Of a stretch of 20,469 nucleotides of DNA, positions 10,929-20,469 are shown one piece after another; within the stretch, counting starts at the first letter, position 1, and the number at the start of each line of letters is the position of its first letter. The position numbers and the translations under genes were made by a program. Source of the DNA: Plantago elongata (Eukaryota; Streptophyta; Magnoliopsida; Lamiales; Plantaginaceae); contig JAYMSP010003253.1 of assembly GCA_036897095.1 (NCBI GenBank), positions 1 to 20,469 of the forward strand. Direction: 5' to 3'. The notes below the pieces were generated by a model, which saw nothing but the letters and a program-made list of their open reading frames with translations, was not told where the DNA came from and did not search any database.

Positions 10929-11331
10929 TGCCTGACAACAGACAAAAATTAAAAAAATTAAAATATTAATTCCACTAGATTTTAAAATACTAAAACAAAA
11001 GATAGATAATTCTAAAAAATATTATTTTATTTCTAAAAATATTTTAAAAGGTAAATTTAAATTTTTTATTAATATTTATATTTTCTTAATTTAAGTATTC
11101 ATATGGTGAAAGAGCGATCGCCTTACTGTCTTGGAGACGCCGCATCGCCGTTTCGCATTATGAATATTTAAATTAAAAAAGTATAAATAATACAATAAAA
11201 TTAAAATTACCTTCTAAAATATTTTTAAAATTAAAATAATATTTTTAAGAATTATCTATTTCTTACTATAGTATTTTGAAATCTAACAGAATAAATATAT
11301 TAATTTTTTTATTTTTACTCATTGCTAGGCA
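10929..11331. mobile_element. Foldback (long inverted repeat) MITE
   Basis: Two ~180-bp AT-rich arms pair along nearly their whole length. The left begins TGCCTGACAACAGACAAAAA and the reverse complement of the right begins TGCCTAGCAATGAGTAAAAA. Inner blocks such as AGATAGATAATTCT / AAATAGATAATTCT and TTAAGTATTCATA / TTAAATATTCATA match in order. The unpaired centre (about 11108-11157) is strikingly GC-rich (GAGCGATCGCC ... CGCATCGCCG), and its midpoint is the midpoint of the element. No coding capacity. I could not find a clear target duplication, so the ends may be a few bases off and the superfamily is open. Confidence 0.75.
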
Positions 11332-12176
11332 AGTTGAAGGTCGGCGTGACCGTAGAAAAGTTCATATTTAATATTTTACATGAGATTATATAGTGGTTGA
11401 ATTTAAATTGAAATAACTTAATTACAATCTTGTGTGAAACAGATGATAGACGATTAGATCGTGTTTAACCACTCAGCTAATTAGCATGTACTAATTAGAT
11501 CTGGGAAGTTTGAAATACAAGTAATAAAGTAAATGTATAGGTAATTGTAAAAATTTGATGCATTAATTAATTACTTGATTAAGCATGCATTAATGGTGAG
11601 CGTATGTATAGGAGAGTTGTCCACGCCGAGGCTTCTTGATTACTCTGCCAAATTTATTGGACATAATTTGCTTCCATTAATGTCAAAGACAACTTGTCTA
11701 ATAAATTCTAAGAAAAATTAAAAAAACAAATTGCTCGTCAGTGCTTAACAAAATACTAAATAGAAACACCATTATTCTATTATTTTCAAGTTGTGTAATG
11801 TAACCTTAAAAGAAGTTTATGAGCCTTTCATAGCATAGTCAACGATGGGCAACCGTGGTATTACAGCGGTGCTTAGATATTTTATAAATAATTTATAAAT
11901 TAATTATTATATTATATGTCTAATTTTATTTAATGTGCTCTGTACATAGATTTTATTAAAATATTATATTATAAGATTGATATTTACTCTGTGTAGACCC
12001 GTAAAATAATTTTTAAGAAATTCAATTAAAAAAACAAAAGAAAACACATAAAATGTTGACACCATTTTTAGAACGATATAAAAATTCATCAAAAAATAAC
12101 AAGCGGACAGTTGTAATTTTAACTGAGAAGTGGTAATTTAATATAGTGAATCTAAACCAAAAATATAAATATATTT
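11332..12176. other. AT-rich spacer without gene
   Basis: No coding signal. It contains a small inverted repeat (11651-11663 AATTTATTGGACA against 11696-11708 TGTCTAATAAATT, 12 of 13 pairs) and a short GC-richer patch near 11840-11875 in otherwise AT-rich DNA. It probably consists of decayed repeats. Confidence 0.45.
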
Positions 12177-12251
12177 AGAGGGAGTTTTAGGAGAGACCAC
12201 CCTTAGAGAGAGAGACATAAAAAATTTATTTTCATTAATTATATAACAACC

Positions 12252-12275
12252 CAAAAAAAAAAAAAAAAAAAAAAA
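12252..12275. repeat. Poly(A) tract
   Basis: An uninterrupted A run of about 22 bases follows ATAACAACCC, with further CCAAAAAACCCCAAAAAAAAA just after. It could be the tail of an old retroposed sequence or a simple repeat; no retroelement body is recognised upstream. Confidence 0.7.
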
Positions 12276-12763
12276 CCAACCAAAAAACCCCAAAAAAAAA
12301 TTTTCATTCATTAATTTTGAAAAACCCTAACTAATAGAAAATTCCTCTCTCTATAATTTCACCTCCTTACCCTTTGTTGCTTTGATTCGTCGAAAATCTC
12401 CTCAAAGTCACCGGAAACAGCTTGACCACTCCATCTCGACGTTGTTTATGTCATTGAGCTCGAAGATCTCCACCTCAAGATGGTTTATGTGTTATTGAGC
12501 TCGAAAATGCTAAAAATCGGCTAGATCTAACCGGAAAGACCATCACAAATATACGAAAAGCTAGATCTCTACCTAGTTTTTGTGAAATTGGTGATTATTT
12601 TGATGGTTTTCATCTCACAATCTCATTTTCACTTGAATCTCTACTGATTTATGTGAAATCCGTGTTATATGATGATGTTTGTATATGCAGATCTGGTGTT
12701 TTCATCAATTTTTGTTCAGATTCAGAAAATAGATTTTAAAATCGCGCACAACATTGATAAAAT

Positions 12764-13925
12764 GTTCTTGAGATTTTTTTAGTGAATTGGATTATATCAG
12801 TAATGTTCTAGACTATATTGATGATGCTAACTTAAACAGAGTACGATTATAACTATTGTTCATTCAACTAATATGCTAAAATCAGTATTGTATTGCACAA
12901 GATTAATGTAGTTACTCATATATTTGATATTTTTGTTGATATATTTAATATTTTGATGATATACATTAAAACTTAAACCCTATTGTTGATAATCGTGACA
13001 TTACTATCCTATATTATGTAAGTATTGTTCTAATTCATTATTTCAATGTTTCTGAAAATGTCTGAAATGAATCTAGAAGTGCATAAAAATTTTAAAAACA
13101 CTAACTAACGGCATTATTGTCTAAATTATATGTTTAATGTTTTCAATCATAACTACAATGTTCAGCATTATGCTTATAATGTTCACAATTATGTGTGATT
13201 TTTTTGCTTGTTCAACTACAACCTCATGAATGAAATAAGTATGATGTAATTTTCAGTGTGATGTATGAAATGTTCTCGGAAAAGTGTGTAAGGTTTATAC
13301 TAATGCATGTAATGTTCTTTGCACATATAAATGTGGAGATGAAGTTGACATGAGTCTTGCTAGGAGTCTTGGATGGATGACCAAGCACGTAGACAAATTG
13401 CATACTATGTATATAAATCACTAATCAATTTGGAAATAAATCTGAAACAAGTCTATTTAATAGAAAAATGATGTCATTATCCAAACAATGTTCTTACATA
13501 TATGTAATGTTCTCAATCATGAGTATAAATATTTTTCAAGTATATATTACAATTTTCACAATTTGTGTTCATTTTGTCATGTTCTCATTTATATGATTGA
13601 TGTTCGAGGGTATAATGTTCTTAACTATATTGGTCCCGTTTACAACTATTAATATGTACTAGTAATGCTCACATATATTTGAGTAATGTTATCATCTATT
13701 TGAGTAATGTTCTTATCTCTTTATTGAAAATGACGGTTCATTTTTTATTTGATCTGAAATGGATCTACTCAATAACTCGAGATTATTATATAACCCGATC
13801 TAGCAACCCGCAAAATGGATTTGAAGTGTGGTAAATTCACCTATTCTAGTAACGTTTTTGCCTATTCGAATAATATGCTGAGCTATTTGGGTAATGTTCT
13901 CGCCTATTTGAGAATGACGGTTTAT
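12764..13925. repeat. Decayed 21-bp-period tandem array built on AATGTTC
   Basis: AATGTTC and close variants recur more than fifteen times on this strand. Local spacing is repeatedly 21 bp or its double: 13139/13160/13181, 13027/13048, 13272/13314, 13581/13602, AGTAATG at 13661/13682/13703, and CCTATTY blocks at 13840/13861/13882/13903. The best preserved unit reads CTATTTGAGTAATGTTCTC plus two bases. Blocks are out of register with each other, as expected after indels. No coding function is apparent. Confidence 0.75.
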
Positions 13926-14480
13926 TATCAGTCCAAAAATGTTTATGACTCGAAAATCCGCGAAAATTATTTTAAGCCAACTTCGTGACCAGCGAGAAAT
14001 GAACACTAATGTGTTAATTTGCATTTCAGTCCGTCTTTTTTCGTCTCAATAAAATGCTTGTCTCATAGAAGACTTTGTGATATATTTATGGTTTTAATAC
14101 AATAATGCATGTGGCATCTCCTTATCAATTTAAGAGAAAGCTTAAGTCACATAAGAGATGCATTTTGAAATACTTGATGAATAAATAAATCCAATAGTGT
14201 TTGCTTATTGCGAATGATTTCTAAAATAGCGAGAGCTAGCATTGAGGCAACCTGCACTTTAGTCAAATGTTGAACAAAATAAAATGTACGATTATCATCA
14301 GTTGGGGTTTCGAAATTGAGTAATCAAATCGAGTCGTAAACACACCCAGAGTTTTATAGTTGCGAAAACATGCATGTGAGCCGGCGTTTGATCCGAATAC
14401 ACACAACGGGTATGCAGAAACAACAACTGGGATAGACGAATGGGTATTGTGTGTGGTGTTAGGTTGAGGAGAAATTTTGA

Positions 14481-14640
14481 AATGTCGTTTCTTAGTAGCC
14501 GATTATTGGAGAATAAAAAAGAAGCGCTAATTAAACCAATTACAAAAGTCAATGATATTTTAACAAAGGGAATGCCACTTTAACTAGACAATATCATTTC
14601 TTAGTAGTCGGTTGCTAGAGAATAGAGAAGAGGCGAAAAA
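14481..14640. repeat. ~109-bp spaced direct duplication
   Basis: The segment beginning at 14481 (GTCGTTTCTTAGTAGCCG ... GGAGAATA) recurs at about 14590 (ATCATTTCTTAGTAGTCG ... AGAGAATA), 109 bp apart. A shorter motif, AATGnCACTTTTAC-like, occurs near 14570, 14658 and 14695. This suggests an old tandem duplication. Confidence 0.65.
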
Positions 14641-14720
14641 ACAATTTGCAAAACTGAAATGACACTTTTACAAGTAAAACGACATTGTTCGATCGAAAAT
14701 GCACTTTTACTGGATAATTA

Positions 14721-15840
14721 TTGGGAATTATCATATTATTTAATAATATCATGAACACCTAATCAGTCCAACCTCCCAACCTTTCAAATAATAAATAATT
14801 TCTCTTTCATTAATATACCCAACCTCCTAACAATCCAACAAACAACAAAATGTAGTTTATCATGAGTTCATGACCCCACCAATACAACCAATTCAATAAA
14901 TATAATTATTTTTCTCATTGTTATCATAATATAATTATAATAAATAATTAAGTATAATAATCATGCATAATATTAAAGAAACTTTAACTTAGATTTAAAA
15001 ATTAAAATATAAGGTGATTTAACAATTTAAGACTACAATACTAAATTACATGAAAAATATTTTCAATGCTTGAAATATAATTTTTAAATAAACAACTCGA
15101 TGAAGGATAAAAAAATTCAACATCATCTATAAATTTTGATATTTTTTAATTTATTTTCGAAAATATAATAAAAATTATTAAACTAAATAATAAAATAAAA
15201 ATAAAAAAGAGATCCAATAGGGAAGGGGACAATTAAGTTGTTGATGAATACGAATTCCCTTCTATCTTTCTTTTTTTTGGAATGATTTGGAAACTCACTG
15301 GGTTACTATTTAAACGGTATATTGTATTTTTCTTTTAAAACTCTTTTTTGAAAATGAAATCTTCAATAAATTTTACCTTTATACTTTATGGTTTACACTT
15401 TCGCGTTTTTAGTAGACATGAATTAAAAACTTAATTGTGACATTCGGGGTGGAACATGGAAGTACATATATAGTGAAGTACGTGATAATGTTAGGTGTCT
15501 GAACATATGAGAAATGTCTGAACTAAGTAGTTTAAACTAAAGTGAATTGTAATATATATAAGAAGAAAATGAAGTATAACTGAATTAAATTAAAATAAAA
15601 TTAATTAATTTTTAAATAAATAGTTGATAGCCTTAGTACTTCACGATGTAGCAAGTTTGTAAACAAATTAGTTGAGAAACTCAGAGAATTAGGAAACACT
15701 TTGAATGAGAATTACTATGCTAGAAAGTCAAAAAAAAAATTAGGGGGTGAATGTCCAAGAATGAAGTGGATGTTAGAGTTGATAACTTTATGTTTGGAAT
15801 TTATTTAAATTATGTACATTCAAATATAGTTATTATTTAC
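14721..15840. other. AT-rich spacer without gene
   Basis: Very AT-rich, with many poly(A)/poly(T) runs. Two short CCAACCTCC-type repeats lie near 14770 and 14819. No ORF, RNA gene or clear element is recognisable. Confidence 0.5.
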
Positions 15841-16044
15841 GTATCTAAATTAATTATTTATCTCTTACACAACTTATGAAATAAAGTTATAATAATCATT
15901 TAAACCAATCATCTATCTGTTACACCAATCATTTATCTCTTACACAACTTATATAACAAACCTACAATACACATTCAAACCAATCATCTATTTCTTACAT
16001 CAATTATTTATCTCTTACACAACCTATATAACAAACCTACAATT
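15840..16044. repeat. 75-bp tandem repeat, about 2.7 copies
   Basis: The anchor TCTCTTACACAAC occurs at 15861, 15936 and 16011, exactly 75 bp apart, with matching context (TATATAACAAACCTACAAT and CAAACCAATCATCTAT). The first copy is the most diverged. Each unit also contains an internal half-repeat (CAATCATYTATYTSTTACA), pointing to an older, shorter unit. Confidence 0.85.
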
Positions 16045-16520
16045 TGTTATATCACTACTATACCTAACATTAATTTTAACCATTCAACTACAATTTAATA
16101 ACTATTTACCTATTCAAACGGATCCAACTCCGATTCTATTTTAAACAGTCACTTAGTGTCCACCAACTCTAGCTTGAATTACAGTACACAAATTCACATA
16201 GCTAATAACTGAGAATTTTAACTCCAAATAACAAGTTGGGGTTCAAGTCAACTTTTAACCGTTTTAATAAAACAAATAACATGACATTTCACAAGTACTA
16301 AAATGTATATTTGTTGGTAAAATAGTAATTTCACAAAAAGTGTACGTTTGTCTATTAGTAGAATATAATGTCTCCGTATAAAATACTTAAATTGACAAAA
16401 TATGAACATTAGACCCTTCTATGAGGGATTGAGGGTCCACCTAATTTTTCACCTTCTCAAGTCTAATAATGCGTACAACTGGATAATATATACGTCACTT
16501 GTGTTATTCGAGTCTCCAAG
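16045..16520. other. Spacer without gene
   Basis: AT-rich with no coding signal. The 66-codon plus-strand frame starting at 16402 runs into the GTCGTC repeat and has no recognisable domain, so it is not called. Confidence 0.45.
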
Positions 16521-16525
16521 ACCAT

Positions 16526-16602
16526 TCCAAATGATGACGGACGACGGTGCGTCGTCGTCGTTTTGCTCCAATGATGGCGTGTCGTCGTCGCCACATCATT
16601 AA
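16526..16602. repeat. GTCGTC-rich island with hairpin
   Basis: Two adjacent related segments (CCAAATGATGACGG ... GCGTCGTCGTCG and CCAATGATGGCG ... GTCGTCGTCG) form a CpG-rich island in AT-rich DNA. The second can fold: AATGATGGCG at 16570 pairs with CGCC(A)CATCATT at 16589-16600 with one bulged base. Confidence 0.6.
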
Positions 16603-16640
16603 TTTTTTTATTTTTTTTATTTTTTATTTACAAATTATTC

Positions 16641-16870
16641 ATATTATAAGAGTGCTTAGATGTTGAAATTAATGAAATTGCATTATTTTAAGTCGTTTTA
16701 TAATTTTTTTCAAGGTTTAAAATAAAAAAATATTTTTTTATTTTGCTAAAAATATATTTAATATATTATAATAGTGTTTAGAAGTTGAAATTAATAAAAT
16801 TGAATTATTAGAGGTTGTTTTACAATTTTAAGTCGGGAAAATTTAAAATTCAAAATTCAAAATTCAAAAT
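16641..16870. repeat. ~122-bp direct duplication and (CAAAATT)n
   Basis: The block starting ATATTATAAGAGTGCTTAGA at 16641 recurs as ATATTATAATAGTGTTTAGA at 16763. The match continues through TTGAAATTAATRAAATTG into TTTTAYAATTTT. The second copy ends in a short (AAAATTC)n run at about 16844-16870. Confidence 0.7.
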
Positions 16871-17040
16871 GAATGATTAAAAAATTTTAAAATTGGTCTC
16901 ATTTTGTAGATCGTGAAAAAACGTATCCGTTGGTGTTCTTTTTATATTTTTTTATTAAGTATTTTTGGAGATATTATCGTTCGAAAACAGATAAACACCG
17001 AAAACCGGAGAAAAGGAAAAAAACAAAAAAAATAAAAATC

Positions 17041-17165
17041 GGGAGGGGGGGAGGGGGGTGTATGTGGCAGCAACCAATTGACTGCTGCCAGGCGCCTGAG
17101 ATCAGGCCCCGATGGGGGTGTCACGGCGCGACGCGCGTCACGACGCCCCCATTGGGGGCAGTCTA
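17041..17165. repeat. GC-rich cluster of three hairpins next to a G-run
   Basis: A run of guanines interrupted by single A's (17041-17058, G-quadruplex-like) is followed by three inverted repeats in a row: TGGCAGCA/TGCTGCCA (17065-17072 with 17083-17090, perfect), GCCTGA/TCAGGC (17094-17099 with 17102-17107, perfect) and a 20-bp stem (17111-17130 with 17134-17153, 15 of 20 matching). All five mismatches of the long stem are transitions, as expected from decay of methylated CpG. An alternative stem, GCCCCCA/TGGGGGC, overlaps its right arm. It is probably the end of a non-autonomous transposon, although its class cannot be told. Confidence 0.7.
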
Positions 17166-17550
17166 AAGCTTTAATGTCATCCTAACGCATGTACGGAATT
17201 TCACCTGATTATCACAATTTTTGGTTCATTATAATAACGTTCCACCTCTTGAATATCATCCTAACATCCTTTTTTATGTTAGAAAGATCGTCAAATTGAT
17301 TTTTTATTGAAGTATTTACTAGAATGAAATAGAGCATTTTCCAAGTAACTCTTTCATACTTCCAATGCTTTTTTATTATGAGTAATAGCACAAGCTAACG
17401 GCCTAATGGTTATTAATTCTTTTTCTTCAAAATGACTAAAATTACAACTACTTTACTTTTAAACCACTTTATATCTTCATAAGGAATAGAGCGATACACC
17501 TCCTCCTTACCACTCCAGCTCCATTCCACTGCACCACCTAGCAAGTGTTG
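17166..17550. other. AT-rich spacer without gene
   Basis: No coding frame of note in either strand; the minus-strand 64-codon frame (17413-17607) has no domain and runs into the GCTCGAG island. No RNA gene seen. Confidence 0.45.
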
Positions 17551-17553
17551 TTT

Positions 17554-17860
17554 TTCGAGCCGAACCGAGTCGAGTATTTTGAAACTCAAGCTCGAGCTCG
17601 AATTCAAACGAATGGAGCTTCGGCTCAGCTCGTTAACAAAACGAGCAAGCTCGAGCTCGAACTCGAAAATATACCAGCTTTATGTATATAAATATTAAAA
17701 AAGTATATAAAAAATATCATTTATTAAAATAATTACTCTTAATGAGTTTTACCGAGCTGTGTACTGCTCGACTCGATAATGAAACGAGTATAAATTGAGC
17801 TCGAGTTCGAGCTCGGCTCGAAAAGGCTTATCGAGTCGAGCCGAGTCCTCGGTAAGGCTT
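17554..17860. repeat. GCTCGAG-rich inverted-repeat island
   Basis: Two clusters rich in GAGCTCGAGCTCG and CGAGTCGAGCCGAG (17554-17670 and 17750-17860) flank an AT-rich centre of about 80 bp. The clusters are made of overlapping palindromes and so can pair with themselves and with each other. Similar GCTCGAG islands are common in dicot intergenic DNA and are usually pieces of non-autonomous transposons. No target duplication was found. Confidence 0.6.
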
Positions 17861-18760
17861 GATCTTCAAAAATATCATTTCACCTGGCGAATACTAAAAA
17901 TAAAAATACATATAGCAACCTAGTTTGTTTTGACTTTGATATCTTCGGAACAGTGGCTACTGGTGAGAAGTTGATGGTGTAAAACTTAAGCATGGCTCAG
18001 AAGGGAGGCGGAGAAATATATTTTATAAATATTTATTTAGATTTCACCCTTTTAAGTTTGGAATTATCTATAATTTCATCGTTCGAAGTTGATATTCTTT
18101 TCTTTAATAAATGAGTTAATTAACAAGCTGGTGATCGAACAACTCAGTTATTGATCTGCAAGCTTTGGGAAAATGGCACATGCAAAGCTCAGAGGCCAAT
18201 GTAAATGTATTGACATCGCACAAAGATAGATATATTACTCACTGTATCTCACTGATGCAAGGCAGTGATTTAATTTTAATTATTAACAAAGCAAAGAAAA
18301 CAAAACAGATTATAGATTTATAGTAGTTACTACAACTTAATGGGCTTCAAATCTTGCAATTTTGTCTTGCTTGTTAACATCATCGAACTGTCCAACTGGA
18401 TATGGGCTAAACGACGGGTCAAACTCAGTCACCCCCAAAAATTATTTTGACTTATGTACACTCTATCTTATGTTCGTTCATATCCTTAGTCAGATTAATT
18501 ATTTTATACGCAAACTTGATACTTGATTTACTATTTATTTATTATTGTCATTTTTCAAATGGAGTAGTAGTGTCCGACTTTTCAGAAAGAATCCCTTATG
18601 AGTGATTGGTATAAAATTTGAATAGATATTTAAATTAATTTTGGTAAAATTATATTTAGAATAGAATTATTTGAAGTATATTTTAGACCAAATCACTCAT
18701 CGAGTCAAATGAACCGATTACAATTGCATCACATACCGTTCCTGACTTTTTAATTTACTA
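17861..18760. other. Spacer without recognisable gene
   Basis: Mixed-composition sequence with no long frame, splice-consistent coding series or RNA gene. The patch at 18130-18270 is less AT-rich than its surroundings but gives no recognisable protein in any frame. Confidence 0.4.
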
Positions 18761-18764
18761 GTAA

Positions 18765-18830
18765 TAGTATAGCTCGATACTCTAAGTCAATATGGGCTAT
18801 GCATGCGGTCCTCGTTCGATTCAAACCAAA
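18765..18830 (+). mobile_element. Possible decayed tRNA-derived SINE head
   Basis: A box-A-like TAGCTCGATAC (18770-18780) is followed about 40 bp later by a box-B-like GTTCGATTC (18814-18822), with GGGCTATGCATGCGGTCCTC between. This recalls the tRNA-related head of plant SINEs. The arms do not fold into an intact cloverleaf and no tail or target duplication was identified, so it is not called a tRNA. Confidence 0.3.
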
Positions 18831-19740
18831 TTTAAACAAAGGGGTAGTGGTACTTGTATCCCTTAAACTCAAAGTTATTATTCTATGAAGTCAGAACTAA
18901 ACCATTAAGAAATTAATTGATATTTTTATATTTATGATATTAAAAAGATAATTATGAAAATCTGAATTGAATGGAGTTTAATGATTTTAAGATGAAGAAA
19001 AAATATTATTGATTAGGGATGTTTCTATAAAGCACGCACCACATGTCTTTAGCACTTAAGCTTTAATATGCAAAATATATTGGTACTAGTGCATTACCAT
19101 ATTTTAGTTAAAAGATAGAAATTTAAAGATACAATAAATAAAAATCAATTTTATTGAAACAATTTAACTATTCTATTCCAACCTTTCGAAAGTGATTACA
19201 TTCTAAAACATACAAGACACCTATTTTTATATACATATCTAATTTTAACATTTTAAATCTAAACCAAGGGTTCCTTTGAACAAAAACTGTGGACTATTTC
19301 TGAAAATGGCTAGTGAAATCAAAACGTTAGAAGTTTTAAACTGATGAGGCAAGGGCGGGTGTGAGAGACAATTTTCTACTTTTTCGTAACTTATTTGTTT
19401 TATTGGATTGGGAGGGAACCAAGTTTTTATGTTTACGCTACTCCAATATAGAATTAGGCAGTGATTTGATTTTTTGCATTTGAAAACGCGGTCGATGACT
19501 TAAGGTTTGTTAAAATGAGCCTGTCCAAATATCTATACTATTCTAAATGCATTTTTACGATTTTTATATTGATTGCTACGGAAAAATACTGTATTTACAA
19601 ACTACATTTGAGAATCACAATGCTGAAAATTCTGCATTTTTAAATGTCTAGTCCAAGCTGACATTTCAAAACGCGACTTTTCTTGTATTTCGAATTACAA
19701 GCACGCAATCCGCTGAGTTTCAAAAACTGCATTTGTTGTT
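18831..19740. other. Spacer with probable decayed MITE sequence
   Basis: No gene. From about 19460 to 19735 short elements such as GCATTTGAAAACGCGG, CTGCATTTTTAAATG, TCAAAACGCGAC and CAAAAACTGCATTT recur in both orientations, which is typical of decayed small inverted-repeat elements. Borders cannot be set. Confidence 0.35.
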
Positions 19741-20469
19741 AACTTATAACATCTTCAAGATCAAGTTATTCGCTACAATACAAAACAAATCAACAAAATG
19801 AAAACAAAACCAGTGGAACTCTTCATATAATTAAAAGCAGGTATCAAATACCACAAAACATTGCAATCTTCTATTACCCCCGAGATCTTGCAGTAGGTAA
19901 TTTAACATGATGCAATACACATACACGTACAGTAGAAGATCCGGAGAAATACACATGCAATTTTCCAGTCCAAGCGCATCAATAGCCACTCATGTAAATC
20001 AACACATTTCAACCACTGAGCAGTAGAACATCCGGAGGAGTTGACTCTGTTATCAAATGGCAACTATTCGCTCTGAAATCTCAATAAGAAAGTCCAAGTC
20101 GATATATGCATCTCCAAGACCTCAACAATTTAGATAAGCAGTCCACCAAATAGATAGTACTACTGCACACAATATTAACAATTACCAACATAAGAAACAA
20201 CACAAAGTAAGAAATTCCTACAAGCATCTGAGGAATGAAATACAAAAAAACATATCTCTTTTCCATGAAGAATGAATGACAAAAAAACCCACAAATTTCT
20301 ATATGGCTGCCTTCGACATGAAACCCCTTAACACTAAGAAAGATTAATTGAACCAGAAATTATATAGAGAAGATGGAGAAACTAACACAGAAGCCCCACC
20401 CCGCTGCCATTAATGGTGGATCGAAGGTCGGCCTCATACCACATAATCTATATCTATATGATGGATCAT
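19741..20469 (-). other. Possible 3' UTR of a minus-strand gene beyond the right edge
   Basis: Read on the minus strand this stretch is T-rich, with no long frame and a mixed composition like plant 3' untranslated regions. At the extreme edge an open frame on the minus strand ends in a TGA at about 20434-20436 (last residues HHIDIDYVV). That could be the C-terminus of a gene outside the window, but about a dozen codons are too few to judge. A 17-bp direct repeat (CAGTAGAAnATCCGGAG) occurs at 19930 and 20021. Confidence 0.25.

Larger units (their letters stand above)
12177..14720. mobile_element. Composite decayed repeat, probably non-autonomous transposon
   Basis: This stretch differs from its flanks. 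It opens with an AG-rich segment (GAGAGACCACCC ... GAGAGAGAGACATAAA), a 22-base A tract near 12252, and a CT-rich leader-like block (12340-12430). A 21-bp-period array follows (12764-13925) and then ~109-bp direct duplications (14481-14640). No frame is long or domain-like. The arrangement recalls the subterminal repeat regions of plant DNA transposons, but I see no matching terminal repeats or target duplication, so class and borders are inferred only. Confidence 0.35.

Noticed and set aside
12340..12700. First exon of a gene, suggested by the CT-rich leader-like block and AGATCTGG-type motifs
   Set aside because: No frame stays open for a useful length and nothing downstream splices to a recognisable protein. 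It is more likely part of a repeat.
15750..16180. Single TIR element enclosing the 75-bp tandem repeat
   Set aside because: The flanks show only weak inverted similarity with many gaps, and there is no target duplication.
16402..16602. Small plus-strand protein of 66 codons
   Set aside because: It has no domain, and its end is made of the GTCGTC repeat island.
17140..17168. Helitron 3' end (hairpin GCCCCCA/TGGGGGC followed by CTAA)
   Set aside because: The hairpin is only 3 nt from CTAA instead of roughly ten, the following base is A rather than the expected T, and no TC-type 5' end was found.
18765..18830. Functional tRNA gene
   Set aside because: No intact acceptor, D or anticodon stems could be paired, and box A is degenerate.

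Overview
This is plant nuclear DNA, most likely from a dicot. It has spliced genes with GT-AG introns, AT-rich spacers full of small transposon-like repeats, and a leucine-rich-repeat receptor-like kinase typical of land plants. The species cannot be fixed from the sequence.

Layout. Positions 1-1109 are upstream sequence, with a possible decayed hAT-type MITE near 165-320. Gene 1 (+ strand, 1110-5087, four exons) encodes a 407-residue single-pass membrane protein of a plant family without known function. It has a signal peptide, a Lys/Asp repeat region, a small Cys-containing extracellular domain, one membrane helix and a tail of Trp-Asp motifs. Its third intron carries an 880-bp inverted-repeat element flanked by a perfect 10-bp target duplication. 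Positions 5088-6698 are a tail-to-tail spacer. Gene 2 (- strand, 10028-6699, two exons) encodes a 970-residue LRR receptor pseudokinase of the PXC2/CANAR type (Arabidopsis At5g01890). Its catalytic HRD aspartate is replaced: the motif reads HYN.

From about 10.5 kb to the end I find no convincing gene. The region is a mosaic of AT-rich sequence and repeats: a 403-bp foldback element (10929-11331), a decayed 21-bp-period array built on AATGTTC (about 12.76-13.93 kb), ~109-bp and ~122-bp direct duplications, a 75-bp three-copy tandem repeat, two GC-rich hairpin islands, a GCTCGAG-rich island, and a possible tRNA-derived SINE head. The last ~700 bp read like the 3' untranslated region of a minus-strand gene lying beyond the right edge, but this is weak.

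The two genes are independent convergent units and nothing shows a joint pathway. Gene 2 can be placed by homology in vascular/auxin-canalization receptor signalling at the plasma membrane. Gene 1 probably sits in the endomembrane system or plasma membrane. I found no clearly new multi-gene system. The observations most worth a second look are the 21-bp array, the intron element, the GC-rich hairpin cluster and the Trp-Asp tail of gene 1.
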